NCBI RefSeq assembly: GCF_002099195.1
Contig: NZ_NBYX01000002.1
Location: forward strand, 475,207-539,206
Source: Burkholderia puraquae
GTDB taxonomy: Bacteria; Pseudomonadota; Gammaproteobacteria; Burkholderiales; Burkholderiaceae
Length of the DNA stretch: 64,000 bases
Direction: 5' to 3'
Shown here: positions 51,682 to 60,999 of the stretch, piece after piece
How positions within the stretch are numbered: position 1 is the first letter of the stretch
Layout: each line of letters opens with the position of its first letter
The notes under the pieces: model-generated
Told to the model about the DNA's origin: nothing
Seen by the model: only the letters and a program-made list of their open reading frames with translations
Databases searched by the model: none
Made by a program: the position numbers and the translations under genes

Positions 51682-51861
51682 CGGGACGATCCTCGCGGAG
51701 ATGGGTAATGAGAGGGGAGTGCAGCGTGGCGCAAGCCACAAGGCTAGCATTGCTGCGTGAGGATCGTCGTGTCGCGCGGTTGGCGCGGATGTGAAAACGG
51801 GCGCATCGCGCGCCCGTTGGCCGGTGGCCGTGCCGCGGCGTGCGCGGCGGGTCGGAACCGC

Positions 51862-52170
51862 TCAGCCGAGCAGGTACCGCAGCAGGCCGGCCGACACGAC
51901 GCCGACGATGACGGTCGGCAGGATCGACAGGCGTGTCGCCGCGATCAGCGTAACGGCCAGCGCGAGCAGGTCGGCTGGGCGCGTCGACACGAAGGCCGGC
52001 GCGATCACCGAGATCAGCACGCAGCCGGGCACGTTCTCCATCACCGAGGCCATCCGCGGGCTCAGCGTGCGGTTGCGCAGCAGCACGTAGCCGAGGATGC
52101 GCGACAGATACGTCGTCGACGCCATCAGCACGATCGTCGCGACCGTGCTGAAATCCGGGAAATCAGGCAT
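51862..52170 (-). CDS. azlD: AzlD-type branched-chain amino acid exporter subunit
   Basis: This is a 102-residue, three- to four-helix AzlD protein (TYLSRILGYVLL, VPGCVLISVIAPAFV, ILPTVIVGVVSAGLLRYLLG). It partners AzlC to export branched-chain amino acids or analogues. Its start overlaps the azlC stop by 8 nt, so translation is coupled. Confidence 0.9.
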   Translation of the reverse strand: MPDFPDFSTVATIVLMASTTYLSRILGYVLLRNRTLSPRMASVMENVPGCVLISVIAPAFVSTRPADLLALAVTLIAATRLSILPTVIVGVVSAGLLRYLLG

Positions 52171-52897
52171 CGCGCGGCTCCCACAGCAGCGCGGCGATCA
52201 GCCCCGCGCAGGCGCCGGCCGCGACGTACCACGCGCCGGGCACGGCCAGGTGCGTGGCCGCTGCGACGACGAGGCTCACGAACCACGGGCGGCTCGCGCG
52301 CATCCCTTTCCACATCCCGCGCAGCAGCACCAGAAACACGGCCGTGAACGCCATGTCGAAGCCGTATTGCTCGACGTTGCCGATCGTCGGGCCGACCGCC
52401 GCGCCGAGCGTGGTCATCGAGATCCACGTCAGGTAGAGCCCCATGCAGATGCCCGCGTAATAGGGCACGCTGATGTGCGTGGCCGAGCGCGCGCGGGCGT
52501 CGGCGAGCGACATCGCCCAGCTTTCGTCGCACATGAAAAACAGCGCAAGGAATGCGCGGCGGCGCGGCAGGCGGCGGATATACGGCTCGAATGCGGCGCC
52601 CATCAGGATGTGGCGCGAATTCACGAGGAACGACATCGCGACGATCAGCGCGATGTGCGGCGGCGACGTCCACAGATGGATCGCCGCGAATTCGGAGCCG
52701 CCGCCGAAGTTCATGCCGGTCATCATCGGCACTTCGAACAGGCTCAGCCCTTTCTGCGCGGCCTGCGCGCCCAGCACGAGCGCGAACGGCACGAAACCCA
52801 GCATGACGGGCAGCGCCGCGCGCAAACCGCGACCCATCTCGGCGACATAGGCGGGCTTGTCGCGAAGCCCTGACGACGTTGAAACGCTACTGCTCAT
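52163..52897 (-). CDS. azlC: AzlC-type branched-chain amino acid exporter
   Basis: This is a 244-residue inner-membrane protein of the AzlC family (LPVMLGFVPFALVLGAQAAQKG, GGGSEFAAIHLW, VNSRHILMGAAF, DESWAMSLADAR). With AzlD it makes a bipartite exporter. A strong GGAGGA ribosome site precedes the ATG at 52897. It is divergent from an Lrp-type regulator, the same arrangement as the azl locus of Bacillus, where the Lrp-like AzlB represses. Confidence 0.92.
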   Translation of the reverse strand: MSSSVSTSSGLRDKPAYVAEMGRGLRAALPVMLGFVPFALVLGAQAAQKGLSLFEVPMMTGMNFGGGSEFAAIHLWTSPPHIALIVAMSFLVNSRHILMGAAFEPYIRRLPRRRAFLALFFMCDESWAMSLADARARSATHISVPYYAGICMGLYLTWISMTTLGAAVGPTIGNVEQYGFDMAFTAVFLVLLRGMWKGMRASRPWFVSLVVAAATHLAVPGAWYVAAGACAGLIAALLWEPRDA

Positions 52898-52977
52898 TAC
52901 TCCTCCTTCGGGGGAGGAATTGTCTGCTTTTTTGACTCGAATCGGGTTGCGTTGTGGCCAGATTTTTCTCAGAATTT

Positions 52978-53020
52978 GGCATTGAATGCGTGATACGCGA
53001 TTTTTTTGGAATTGAATGCC
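52978..53020. promoter_or_regulatory. Lrp-type dyad before azlC and lrp
   Basis: GGCATTGAAT (52978-52987) and ATTGAATGCC (53011-53020) form a 9-of-10 inverted repeat across an AT-rich 23-nt spacer in the divergent promoter, overlapping the Lrp start codon. This fits a Lrp-family operator. Confidence 0.5.
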
Positions 53021-53480
53021 AATGAAACTTGACGCCATCGACCGCCGGATCCTGAGCGCGCTCCAGCGCGACGGCCGCATGCAGAACGTGGAGCTCGCGC
53101 ACGAGGTCGGGCTGTCGCCGTCGCCGTGCCTGCGGCGCGTGCGGCTCCTCGAGGAGGCCGGCGTGATCGAGAAATACGTGGCCGTGCTGAATCCCGCGAA
53201 AGTCGGCAAGGGGCTGACGATCTTCACGCGGGTGTGGCTGAAGGGGCAGGACGCGGAATCGGTGAACCGCTTCGCCGAGGCCGTCCAGCAGATGCCGGAA
53301 GTCGTCGAATGCCACCTGATGGCGGGCGACTGCGATTTCCTGCTGCGCGTCGTCGCGGCCGACATCGACGACTACCGGCGCTTCCAGATGGAATACCTCA
53401 CGCGCATTCCGGGCGTGCTGAGCGTGAAGACCGACATTCCGATGCAGAAGGTCAAGCTCACGTCGGCGCTGCCGACCTAG
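53016..53480 (+). CDS. Lrp/AsnC-family regulator
   Basis: This is a 154-residue Lrp-type protein: helix-turn-helix LDAIDRRILSALQRDGRMQN and SPSPCLRRVRLLEEAGVI, then an RAM ligand domain with VVECHLMAGDCDFLLRVVA. It probably senses branched-chain or related amino acids and represses azlCD. The start could be 53016 (5 nt after GGA) or 53022 (MKLDAIDRR); both are in frame. Confidence 0.93.
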   Translation: MPMKLDAIDRRILSALQRDGRMQNVELAHEVGLSPSPCLRRVRLLEEAGVIEKYVAVLNPAKVGKGLTIFTRVWLKGQDAESVNRFAEAVQQMPEVVECHLMAGDCDFLLRVVAADIDDYRRFQMEYLTRIPGVLSVKTDIPMQKVKLTSALPT

Positions 53481-53715
53481 CGCGAGCGGAGTGCGTGGCC
53501 ATGCGACGACGGGTCGACGAACGGTCACGGCTCGGTGACAATCACCCGATAGACTGACGAATCACGCCGCTTCGAACCCGTCGCCCGAGTGGTTGCTTGT
53601 TGCGCGACGTTCGATGCGCAAGCAACTAACGGTCAATGCCGACGCAATCGGGCAAGCGGCGCTGCGCGCCGGGTCATGCGCCGGCGCGGATGCGTTTCTT
53701 CTTGTCGGGCCATTC

Positions 53716-54285
53716 ATGCAGCCAATCAACAATCCGTGGAATTCGCTGGAAATCGTCAAGCTCGTGCTGGGCGTGCTGACGCCGTTGTCGGTCGCGTGTC
53801 TCGGCTGGCTCGTCGCGCGCCGGCTGAAGCGGCTCGAACTCGTGCAGTGGACCAACCAGCGATTGATCGAGAAGCGGCTCGCGCTGTACGACGCGGTCGC
53901 GCCGCAGCTCAATGCGCTGCTGTGCTTCTACACGTGGATCGGCTACTGGAAGGACATCTCGCCGGACGACGTGATCCGCGCGAAGCGCGAACTCGACCGC
54001 ACGTTCCACATCTACCGTTACCTGTTCGACGACGACGTGTACGACGCGTATCACACGTACATCCACGCGCTGTTCGACATGCATACGGGCCCGGGCCGCG
54101 ATGCGCGGATCCGCTCGCTGATCCAGGCGCCCGACGGCGACCGCAGCGTGCACGGCTCGTATGAATGGAAACCGGCGTGGTCCGACCGTTTCGCGACCGC
54201 GAATGTCGTGCCGAAAGGCGACGTGCTACGACACTACACGCAGTTGATGGAGCGGCTGCGCGTGGCGCTGGGCGCGACGCGCTGA
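53716..54285 (+). CDS. Small membrane protein, unknown
   Basis: This is a 189-residue protein with one N-terminal transmembrane helix (about 13-36, VKLVLGVLTPLSVACLGWLVA) and a cytoplasmic, helical, His/Tyr/Asp-rich domain (LEKRLALYDAVAPQLNALL, FDDDVYDAYHTYIHALFD). No family recognised. The helix plus an IEKRLALYD start resembles small hypothetical membrane-bound sensors without known function. Start at 53716 preferred; upstream in-frame ATG at 53593 adds low-complexity sequence. Confidence 0.7.
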   Translation: MQPINNPWNSLEIVKLVLGVLTPLSVACLGWLVARRLKRLELVQWTNQRLIEKRLALYDAVAPQLNALLCFYTWIGYWKDISPDDVIRAKRELDRTFHIYRYLFDDDVYDAYHTYIHALFDMHTGPGRDARIRSLIQAPDGDRSVHGSYEWKPAWSDRFATANVVPKGDVLRHYTQLMERLRVALGATR

Positions 54286-54422
54286 AGGCAGCGCAGCGGC
54301 ACGCGCACCGGTATCGAAATCCGCCACCCGGCGGCGCGAATACCCGCCCTCGCGCAAGAAGCGCGTGCGGCGCGTGGCTGCTGCTGACATGCTCGCGCCA
54401 GATCCACTCGCGCGAGGCCCGT

Positions 54423-55157
54423 ATGGTTGTCGATACCCCCTGCCAGCCGCTCATGAACCGCTCGCCCGAAGCGGGCTGGCGGCGTCTCTTCTCCGCCGGT
54501 TCTCGCGATGCACATGGCATGCCGTTGCCGATCGAGCCGGAGATCGGCGACATCGTCTTCATCCGCGTGACCGTGCGGCCGTTTCTCGAAGTGGCGAGTG
54601 CGACGCGCTCGTGGACGAATCACGTCGGGATCGTCGTCGGTGAGCGCGGCGGTGAGCCGCTGATAGCGGAGAGTACGTTTCCGCTATCGCGAGTCACGAC
54701 GATGTCGCGGTTTCTCGCACGCTCCGATCGTGGCGCATGCGTGATCGCGCGGCTGAAGCAGCCGCTCGATGCCGCGCAGCGGCGCCGGCTCGTGGCGGCT
54801 GCGATGCGCCGGATCGGCGTGGTCTACGACACGGGGTTCAATCTCGCGTCGCGCCGGCAGTTCTGCTCGCGGTTCGTGCGCGAGGTCGTGCGCGATGCGA
54901 CGCGGATCGTGCTCGGCGACGTCGAGACCTTCGACATGCTGCTGCGCCGGAACCCTGATCATCCGCTCGGCTTCTGGAAGATCTGGTACTTCGGCCGGAT
55001 TCCGTGGCACCGCCGCACGGTGACACCGGCGAGTTTGCTCGATAGCGGGGCGTTGCGGGTTGTGGCGGATACGCGCACTTGTGACCGTGGCCAGCCGCGA
55101 CTGCGGATGAGGGCGGCTGGTCAGGCGCGCAGGAGGGTTGGAGACGCCGTTACTTAG
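54423..55157 (+). CDS. YiiX/NlpC-like permuted papain-fold hydrolase
   Basis: This is a 244-residue protein of the permuted papain (YiiX/YebB, DUF830-like) group. His67 in SWTNHVGIVV, the conserved E in LIAEST, and Cys148 in RQFCSRFVREV form the likely catalytic set. Members are amidases or peptidases that act on cell wall or lipids. There is no signal peptide at either possible start (54423 or 54453). The C-terminal ~25 residues are Arg-rich and not conserved-looking. Confidence 0.8.
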   Translation: MVVDTPCQPLMNRSPEAGWRRLFSAGSRDAHGMPLPIEPEIGDIVFIRVTVRPFLEVASATRSWTNHVGIVVGERGGEPLIAESTFPLSRVTTMSRFLARSDRGACVIARLKQPLDAAQRRRLVAAAMRRIGVVYDTGFNLASRRQFCSRFVREVVRDATRIVLGDVETFDMLLRRNPDHPLGFWKIWYFGRIPWHRRTVTPASLLDSGALRVVADTRTCDRGQPRLRMRAAGQARRRVGDAVT

Positions 55158-55271
55158 GCTGGCGGGCTTCGGCGAGGATGTGCGAGCCCGACTGTTCTCA
55201 GGCAATCCGGAGTCGGCAAGGTGCGCAATTCGTTGCCGGCGCGCGCGACGCGCGATGGACGAGTGGTGGTG

Positions 55272-55904
55272 TTAGCTCCGCCCCGCCACCGCGAGCCGCG
55301 CCGCCAGCCCCACGAACACCGACCCGAGCAGATACTGCGGCAGCTTCGACGGGCGGCGGCGCGCGCCGATCCGCTGGCTCAGCCGGCTTGCGGACAGAAT
55401 GACCGCGCCGTTCACGACGATGCCGATCAGGTTCAGCACCGTCGCGAGCACGAGAATCTGCACGGCGATCGAACCGTGCTCGGGCCGTACGAACTGCGGA
55501 AACAGCGCGAGCACGAACAGCGCCATCTTCGGGTTCAGCAGGTTCGTCGTCAGCCCCTGGCGGAAGATCGTCGCGGTCGAGTGGCGACGCTGCGACGCAA
55601 CGGGCGACAGTGCGGTTGCATCCGAACGGAGCGTCTTCCACGCGAGATACAGCAGATAGGCGGCGCCCGCGAAGCGCACGGCGTCGTAGGCGAGCGGCAC
55701 CGCGACGAAGAGCTGCGACAGCCCGAGCGCGGCCGCCAGCGCGTGGCAGTAGGTGCCGGCCTGGATGCCGGCGAGTGTCGCGAAGCCTGCGCGCCGGCCC
55801 TGGCTCACGCTGCGGGACGCGATCAGCAGCATGTCGGGGCCCGGCGTGGCGGTCAGTGCAAGACACGCGCCGGAGAACAGCGCGAGCGTGGAGAGATCGA
55901 TCAT
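55272..55904 (-). CDS. LysE/RhtB-family amino acid exporter
   Basis: This 210-residue, six-helix exporter shows the LysE/RhtB signature (FSGACLALTATPGPDMLLIASRS split over helix 1-2; GAAYLLYLAWKTLR; GLTTNLLNPKMALFVLALFPQF). It exports amino acids such as homoserine or threonine-like compounds. The start at 55904 is the family start. No regulator is adjacent. Confidence 0.92.
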   Translation of the reverse strand: MIDLSTLALFSGACLALTATPGPDMLLIASRSVSQGRRAGFATLAGIQAGTYCHALAAALGLSQLFVAVPLAYDAVRFAGAAYLLYLAWKTLRSDATALSPVASQRRHSTATIFRQGLTTNLLNPKMALFVLALFPQFVRPEHGSIAVQILVLATVLNLIGIVVNGAVILSASRLSQRIGARRRPSKLPQYLLGSVFVGLAARLAVAGRS

Positions 55905-56113
55905 GGGCGTCCCTTTTGCGGATGCAGCGTAAAGGGAGGTCAGTTTAGGAGGGCGCGCGAGGCCGGTCAATCGAGCGAATGGACGATGATCCGGTGCGCC
56001 ACCGAGGCCGATCGTCAATGCACGTGCACTGCCTTTGGCGCGCCGATACTGCCCGGCGCCGCATCAACGGCACACGCCGGTGCCGCGCCTTGCGTGGGCG
56101 ATCGCTGCACGGC

Positions 56114-56983
56114 TCAAGGCTTGCGGCAGGCCACCTGATAATCGATCACGGTGTTTGCCGACGGCTTGTCCGGTTCGCCGCCGACCGTCGTCACGCCGAG
56201 CACGCCGGCCGCATTCCGGTAGCGCAGCGCGCAATACCCCATCCCGGTGCCCGAACACGCTTCGGCTTCGATGATGCCGTGCTTCGCGAGCGTCGCCGCG
56301 CCGTCCATCGCGTCCGGTTTTTCGCGCGGGCGCAGCGGTTGCCAGCCATGCGCGATCAGGATCCTGCGTGCCGCGTCGAGCGGCTTGCCGTACACGTTCG
56401 GCACGACCGCGCGGCCGTTGCAGTGCGTGCTTTCGGCGGCGACGCGGGTCAGCCGCAGGCCGCTGTTGTCTTCGTGCAGTTCGCCGACCGGCGGCGCCGG
56501 GCCATCGCCGCCCCAGATCAGCAGCGCGCCGCTGTCCAGCCGGTCGGCCGAGCCGAGCTGCCAGCCGGCCTTGCGCGCGGTATAGCCGAGTGCGACGAGC
56601 GTCGTGCCGTCGAACACGCCGATGTTGCCGTTGCGCGCGAAGCAGATCGCGCTCGTGCCGGCGCTGAAGCCGCTCGAGAACGTGACGACCGTGTAGCGCC
56701 CGAGCGGCGCCTCGGACGTCACGATCCAGTCGCGCTTCGCGACTTCGCGGCCGGCTGCGGTGGTCGTCTTCGCGCGATATTGCGTGCAAAACGGATCGAG
56801 CGACCCGTTCTCCGGCGAATGCGGCAGCACGCCGAGCGGCACCAGCGATGCGCCGGCGATCTCGGAGGCCGTTCGCAGCGGACCGGCCGATGCCGTGCCG
56901 CCGAATGCGGTACAGGCAACGGCCGCGATCGCGGCGGCAGCAGCGAAACGGCGGACCAACGGCAGGGCAATGAAACGCGGCAC
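56114..56983 (-). CDS. Exported protein with PASTA-like segment
   Basis: This is a 289-residue protein with signal peptide (cleavage about residue 33 after ASA). The mature part has six to seven Cys residues and a PASTA-like stretch VVPNVYGKPLDAARRILIAHGW, including the VPxVxG start typical of PASTA domains, here outside a kinase or PBP. A duplication of the ALGY/ARKAGW segment is not evident. The role is unknown; periplasmic or envelope binding is likely. Confidence 0.78.
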   Translation of the reverse strand: MPRFIALPLVRRFAAAAAIAAVACTAFGGTASAGPLRTASEIAGASLVPLGVLPHSPENGSLDPFCTQYRAKTTTAAGREVAKRDWIVTSEAPLGRYTVVTFSSGFSAGTSAICFARNGNIGVFDGTTLVALGYTARKAGWQLGSADRLDSGALLIWGGDGPAPPVGELHEDNSGLRLTRVAAESTHCNGRAVVPNVYGKPLDAARRILIAHGWQPLRPREKPDAMDGAATLAKHGIIEAEACSGTGMGYCALRYRNAAGVLGVTTVGGEPDKPSANTVIDYQVACRKP

Positions 56984-57052
56984 GCGGGCAGTCTCCGGAC
57001 GAGGAATACGAATGCGACGATCGCGGCTTTCCGCGCGCGTGCCGCCGGCGAC

Positions 57053-57385
57053 TCAGCCTTTCGCGACGACGTCGATCCGCAGCGCTTCGCCGCCGGCGAC
57101 GATCGCCAGCAGACGATCGACGTTCGGATGCGCGCCCGGACGGTTGCGCGCGTCGGCCGTATGCTCGGCGAATATCGCGAGGCCGTGCTCGGCGGCGTTC
57201 GCGTCGAGCGTGCCGAACGCCTGCTTCAGGTAGTTGTACACCGCGAGCGAGCCCTGCTTGCCCGGCTGGTTCTCGATGGTTGCGACCACGTCGCCATTCG
57301 CGCCGACGAGATCGATGCGCGCGACGCCGTCGATGGCCGGCAGTTGCGCGAGGTTGTCCTTGAATACTTGGGTCGGTTGAATCAC
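57053..57385 (-). CDS. DUF2322-type protein
   Basis: This is a 110-residue protein with FKDNLAQLPAIDGVARIDLV, IENQPGKQGSLAVYNYLKQAF and HPNVDRLLAIV, as in the DUF2322 group. Function unknown. The start is probably the GTG at 57385, 8 nt after GGAG; a GTG at 57394 is the alternative but sits on the ribosome site itself. Confidence 0.78.
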   Translation of the reverse strand: MIQPTQVFKDNLAQLPAIDGVARIDLVGANGDVVATIENQPGKQGSLAVYNYLKQAFGTLDANAAEHGLAIFAEHTADARNRPGAHPNVDRLLAIVAGGEALRIDVVAKG

Positions 57386-57520
57386 TGAAAACACTCCGTC
57401 GGTTTGATCATGGGAAGGCGGCCGGCCGTATGTTATCCGATCGGCCAGGCTGCACTTTTCGACGTAACCGAGCGACTTGCACTGGGTCCGACCATCCGAT
57501 CCGCTCGGGTTTCCTTGCTG

Positions 57521-58426
57521 CTAGCCCGGCCCATCGCTGGCGGCGGCGAGAAGCGGAACGACCAGATCGCTGATCGGCGTCGGAATGCCGTGAGATCGTC
57601 CGTATCGCTGCACGACGCCGTTCCGGCAGTCCCATTCGAGGGGTTGGTTGCCTTGCCGATCGGCAAGAATGGACGTACTCAAATCGGGCGGAAAGCCGTG
57701 GAATCCGTCGATGATCTCCTGCGGCACTTCATTGCCCAGCTTCGCGCCCTCCGCCCGCGCGACCTCGAGACATTCCCGCAGGTAGGCGAGCGACAGTTCG
57801 GTAATGTCGCTTCGCGAGTACATGCCGGCGCGGCGACCGGTCAGCACCATGAGTCCCGCCACCGCGTTCTGCAGAAGCTTTCGCCAGGCGAGCGAGATGA
57901 AATCCTCCGCAACCTCCGGTGCGCAGCGCGTGCCGTGCAAAGCCGAGACCACCACATTGCTCGCCGGCGTATCGGGCAGGGTGAGCCGAGGCTTGCCCCG
58001 CAGCCACACCGAAGCGCCCGATTCGCGCTGCGCCGGAAACCAGACGACCGATGGCACGACCGTGGCGCCGGCCGCATACGGCGCGAACGCGGCTTGTTGC
58101 TCGACGCCGTTTTGCAGCACGCAGACGACGGTATTCGCATCGCACAGCGCGGAGACCCAGGGTGCCGCGCTCGCCACCTGCGTCGACTTGACTGCAACGA
58201 ATACGAGATCGACCTTTTCCTTGACTGCTTGCGGGTCGGTCAGTACGGGCCCGGGCACGACGATCTCGCCGCCATCGAAGCGCAACTTCAACTGCTCGTG
58301 CGCCGAGCGGCCGCAAATCACCGGCGTGCGGCCGGCTTCATGAAGGGCCGCGGCGACGGTCGTTCCGATTGCGCCCGGGCCGACAAGGCCGACGGTCGGG
58401 TAGTCAGACTTCGTCATGATGTTCAT
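57521..58426 (-). CDS. 2-dehydropantoate 2-reductase-like (PanE/ApbA)
   Basis: This is a 301-residue PanE-type reductase: NADP-binding GLVGPGAIGTTVAAALHEAG, then VDLVFVAVKSTQV, and the catalytic-domain segment WRKLLQNAVAGLMVLTGR with the Lys and Asn of the family. It may reduce ketopantoate or another 2-keto acid. Its start overlaps the stop codon of the MFS gene by 4 nt, so the pair is co-translated; a start three codons later (58417) is possible. Confidence 0.9.
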   Translation of the reverse strand: MNIMTKSDYPTVGLVGPGAIGTTVAAALHEAGRTPVICGRSAHEQLKLRFDGGEIVVPGPVLTDPQAVKEKVDLVFVAVKSTQVASAAPWVSALCDANTVVCVLQNGVEQQAAFAPYAAGATVVPSVVWFPAQRESGASVWLRGKPRLTLPDTPASNVVVSALHGTRCAPEVAEDFISLAWRKLLQNAVAGLMVLTGRRAGMYSRSDITELSLAYLRECLEVARAEGAKLGNEVPQEIIDGFHGFPPDLSTSILADRQGNQPLEWDCRNGVVQRYGRSHGIPTPISDLVVPLLAAASDGPG

Positions 58427-59634
58427 CCTGTCGAGTCATCCGCCAGATGCGGGCGCAGCGCGAGGGCGAGCGGAAAAATCGCGAGGGCGGTCAACGCGGT
58501 CGCATACGTGGCGCCATGCACACCGATCCTGTCGCCCAGGAAACCGTAGAGAACAGGCGATAGCGCGCCCGATGCGATCGTCCCCGTGTAGAAAATCGCG
58601 AATGCCCGCTCGGTGCGCTCGGGTGCGGACATCTCCGGAACGGTTCCGTACAGCACCGACGACGTGCCGTTGAGCATCATACCCAGAATCGGCAGCAGCG
58701 CCATGGTCAGTGCCAACGGGAGATACATCACGGCGACGATGCACGCGGCCGTACCGCCCTCGGTGAGCAGCACCGTACTGACCATACCCATGCGGGCGCC
58801 CAGCCAGCCACACATGAATTTGCCGGCCGCGCCGCCTATGAAAACGAGCGCAAGGGCCGTTCCCAGCAGTTGAGGCGAGACGCCTTTTGCCTTGAGCAGG
58901 AAAGGCAGAAAGGTAAGCAGTCCCATGCGTACCGCCGTATCGAGCACGCCGATGGAAAACAGCGTGGAGAATCCGCTTCCGCCGGCGCCACTGCGTCGGG
59001 CGGACGCGTGCTCCTTGGCCGCCGTCTTTGCGGCGCTACGCGGCACGGCGGGAAACCAGAGCGCGATGACGGCGGCCACGACGCAGCCCAATCCGGCGAC
59101 GATCCATAGCGCGTGACGCCACGGCATCATGGTCACGAGCAGCGAAATGGCAGCCGGCAGCGCGGATTTCCCCAGGTCGCCGGAAAAGTTGTAGATGCTC
59201 AGCGGGCCTCTCGCGTCGCGTCCGTAGAGGCGGGAGACGGCGCCCGACGCGATCGGATGCTGCGTGCTGGATCCGCCGCCCGAAATCGCCAGCGCCACGC
59301 CCAGACCGAGCAGGCCGCCCGACATGCCCGCGATCGCATAGCCGAGCGCGGCGAGCAGCGTGCCGATTGCGAGGGTCGTGCGGCTGCCCAGGTGTTGCGC
59401 GAGACGCCCCGCGGACAACTGCAGCGTCGCCATCGTGCCGGCATAGATGCCGCGCAGGATCGCCAGGGCCGCAAAGTCGAGCCCGAATTCCGACTGCCAC
59501 ACCGGTAGCAATGCGTAGATCATGTCCGTATAGCCGTCGTGCATGGCGTGCGCAACGCAGGATAGCCATAGCACGCGCCGTCGGGGTGGCGCAGTCTCCT
59601 GCATCGCGGGAGGGGAAAAAACCGGCGGGTGCAT
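58423..59634 (-). CDS. MFS transporter, fosmidomycin-resistance-like
   Basis: This is a 403-residue MFS protein of the FSR-like group (WLSCVAHAMHDGYTDMIYALLPVW), with GRLAQHLGSRTTL after helix 2 and two six-helix halves. Start at 59634. It is the first gene of an operon with the PanE-like reductase, and divergent from a LysR regulator, 117 nt away. Confidence 0.9.
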   Translation of the reverse strand: MHPPVFSPPAMQETAPPRRRVLWLSCVAHAMHDGYTDMIYALLPVWQSEFGLDFAALAILRGIYAGTMATLQLSAGRLAQHLGSRTTLAIGTLLAALGYAIAGMSGGLLGLGVALAISGGGSSTQHPIASGAVSRLYGRDARGPLSIYNFSGDLGKSALPAAISLLVTMMPWRHALWIVAGLGCVVAAVIALWFPAVPRSAAKTAAKEHASARRSGAGGSGFSTLFSIGVLDTAVRMGLLTFLPFLLKAKGVSPQLLGTALALVFIGGAAGKFMCGWLGARMGMVSTVLLTEGGTAACIVAVMYLPLALTMALLPILGMMLNGTSSVLYGTVPEMSAPERTERAFAIFYTGTIASGALSPVLYGFLGDRIGVHGATYATALTALAIFPLALALRPHLADDSTG

Positions 59635-59724
59635 CGTCGTTCGCTCCGTGCGAGCGGTCAGCGGAAGCCGCTGGTGGTATCGCTTTCGCGCTCGATAGGG
59701 CAATTTTATGGTCGAGGCGACAGC

Positions 59725-59744
59725 ATTTTCAATTGAGCTAAAAT
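59725..59744. promoter_or_regulatory. LysR-type site before MFS and LysR
   Basis: ATTTT-N10-AAAAT contains the T-N11-A dyad common to LysR-type sites, 7 nt before the LysR ATG. Confidence 0.4.
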
Positions 59745-59751
59745 CGCGTCA

Positions 59752-60705
59752 ATGGAGAGAAAAAGTCACGTCATGAGTGGAAACCGGGACGCTGCGAAGC
59801 ACTGGGGCGCGTTGCCCCCGCTCAACGCGCTGCGCGCTTTCGATGCGGTCGCGCGGCACGGCAGCTTCGCAAGGGCCGCGGTGGAACTGCATGTCACCCA
59901 TTGGGCCGTAGGCAAGCAGATCAGGTTGCTGGAGGACTGGTTCGGCCTGCCATTGTTCGACCGTCGTCCGCGCGGTGTCGTGCTGACCGACGAAGGGGCC
60001 GCGTTGCTGAATGACGTCAGCCACGCGTTCGAGCGCCTCGGTACCGCGGTGGTGCGGTTGCGCCACGACACGTTCACGCACCGGATATCGGGCGTCGTGC
60101 GGGTGAATGTGCCGATGAGCTTTGCGCTTTGCTGGCTGCTGCCGCGGCTCGCCGATTTCCATTCGCGGTACCCCGAAATCGACGTCAGGGTGTCGACGAC
60201 ATCGCGCAAGTTGCGCTATGTCGCCGACGCCTTCGATATCGGTGTGCGTTCCGGTCCCGAGCAAGGTGCGGGCGTCGTGTCGCGCACGTTGATGCCCGAC
60301 CTGCGCGTGCCGGCCTGCAATCCCGCATTGCTGCGCCAGCATCCGATACAGAGCGTGGCCGACCTGCGTCATCACGTCCTGCTGCATTCGGCCACGACGC
60401 GCTCTGCCTGGTCGCACTGGTTGCGGGAAGCCGGAGCATCCGATCTGCGGGCCGCGCGCCATGTCGAATTCGATCATGTGAATCTGCAGCTCGGCGCGGC
60501 CATCGAGGGGCTCGGCGTGGCCCTGGCATCCCTGCCGCTGATCGGGCGCGATCTCGCCGAGGGGCGCCTCGTGTGCCCGATCGCATCGCCTGTATGGCGC
60601 GCCGACGACTACATGCTGGTGACGAACGCCGATCGTGCCGACGATGCCGCGGTGTCCGCGTTCGAGGAATGGATGGAAGGCATGGCGAGCCGAGAGGCTG
60701 GATAG
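59752..60705 (+). CDS. LysR-type regulator (GcvA-like)
   Basis: This is a 317-residue regulator with LPPLNALRAFDAVARHGSFA and HWAVGKQIRLLEDWFGLPLF, the GcvA/AmpR-like sub-group, then an effector-binding domain. It starts at 59752 (or 59773, MSGNRDAA). It is divergent from the MFS-PanE operon and probably controls it. Confidence 0.92.
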   Translation: MERKSHVMSGNRDAAKHWGALPPLNALRAFDAVARHGSFARAAVELHVTHWAVGKQIRLLEDWFGLPLFDRRPRGVVLTDEGAALLNDVSHAFERLGTAVVRLRHDTFTHRISGVVRVNVPMSFALCWLLPRLADFHSRYPEIDVRVSTTSRKLRYVADAFDIGVRSGPEQGAGVVSRTLMPDLRVPACNPALLRQHPIQSVADLRHHVLLHSATTRSAWSHWLREAGASDLRAARHVEFDHVNLQLGAAIEGLGVALASLPLIGRDLAEGRLVCPIASPVWRADDYMLVTNADRADDAAVSAFEEWMEGMASREAG

Positions 60706-60708
60706 GCT

Positions 60709-60983
60709 CGCAGATCGGGCCACGCGGCACAACTTCCAGGCTCACCCGTGAGCGACAGCACCGCATGCGCGAGGCTGTACGCATCGATGACCCATGGCAG
60801 CGCACCGACACGCGCGCCGAACGCGGTGCCGATCGGTTCGGTCGAGCGATCGACGATCGCGGTGTCGATCCGCGCGATCGGCACGGCGATGCACAGGGCC
60901 GGCAGCACGAGGCGGTGCCGGGACGGCCCAGCTGCATCGACACCGCCGGCGGAGGCGCGACGAAGCGCCGGGTTCCCCGGCAT
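60709..60983 (-). pseudogene. Remnant of an EmrB/QacA-type MFS transporter
   Basis: A minus-strand frame (about 95 residues) reads PALCIAVPIARIDTAIVDRS then GTAFGARVGALPWVIDAYSL and AVLSLTGEPG. This matches the first two helices of DHA2-family exporters (ALCIAVFIAQLDTAIVN, VGALQWVIDAYSL, LLLTGG). The reading then loses similarity and no further helices follow; the rest of the gene is gone. It fills the 294-nt gap between LysR and the flavin reductase. Confidence 0.7.
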
Positions 60984-60999
60984 CCCCCTCGGCGCTTCG

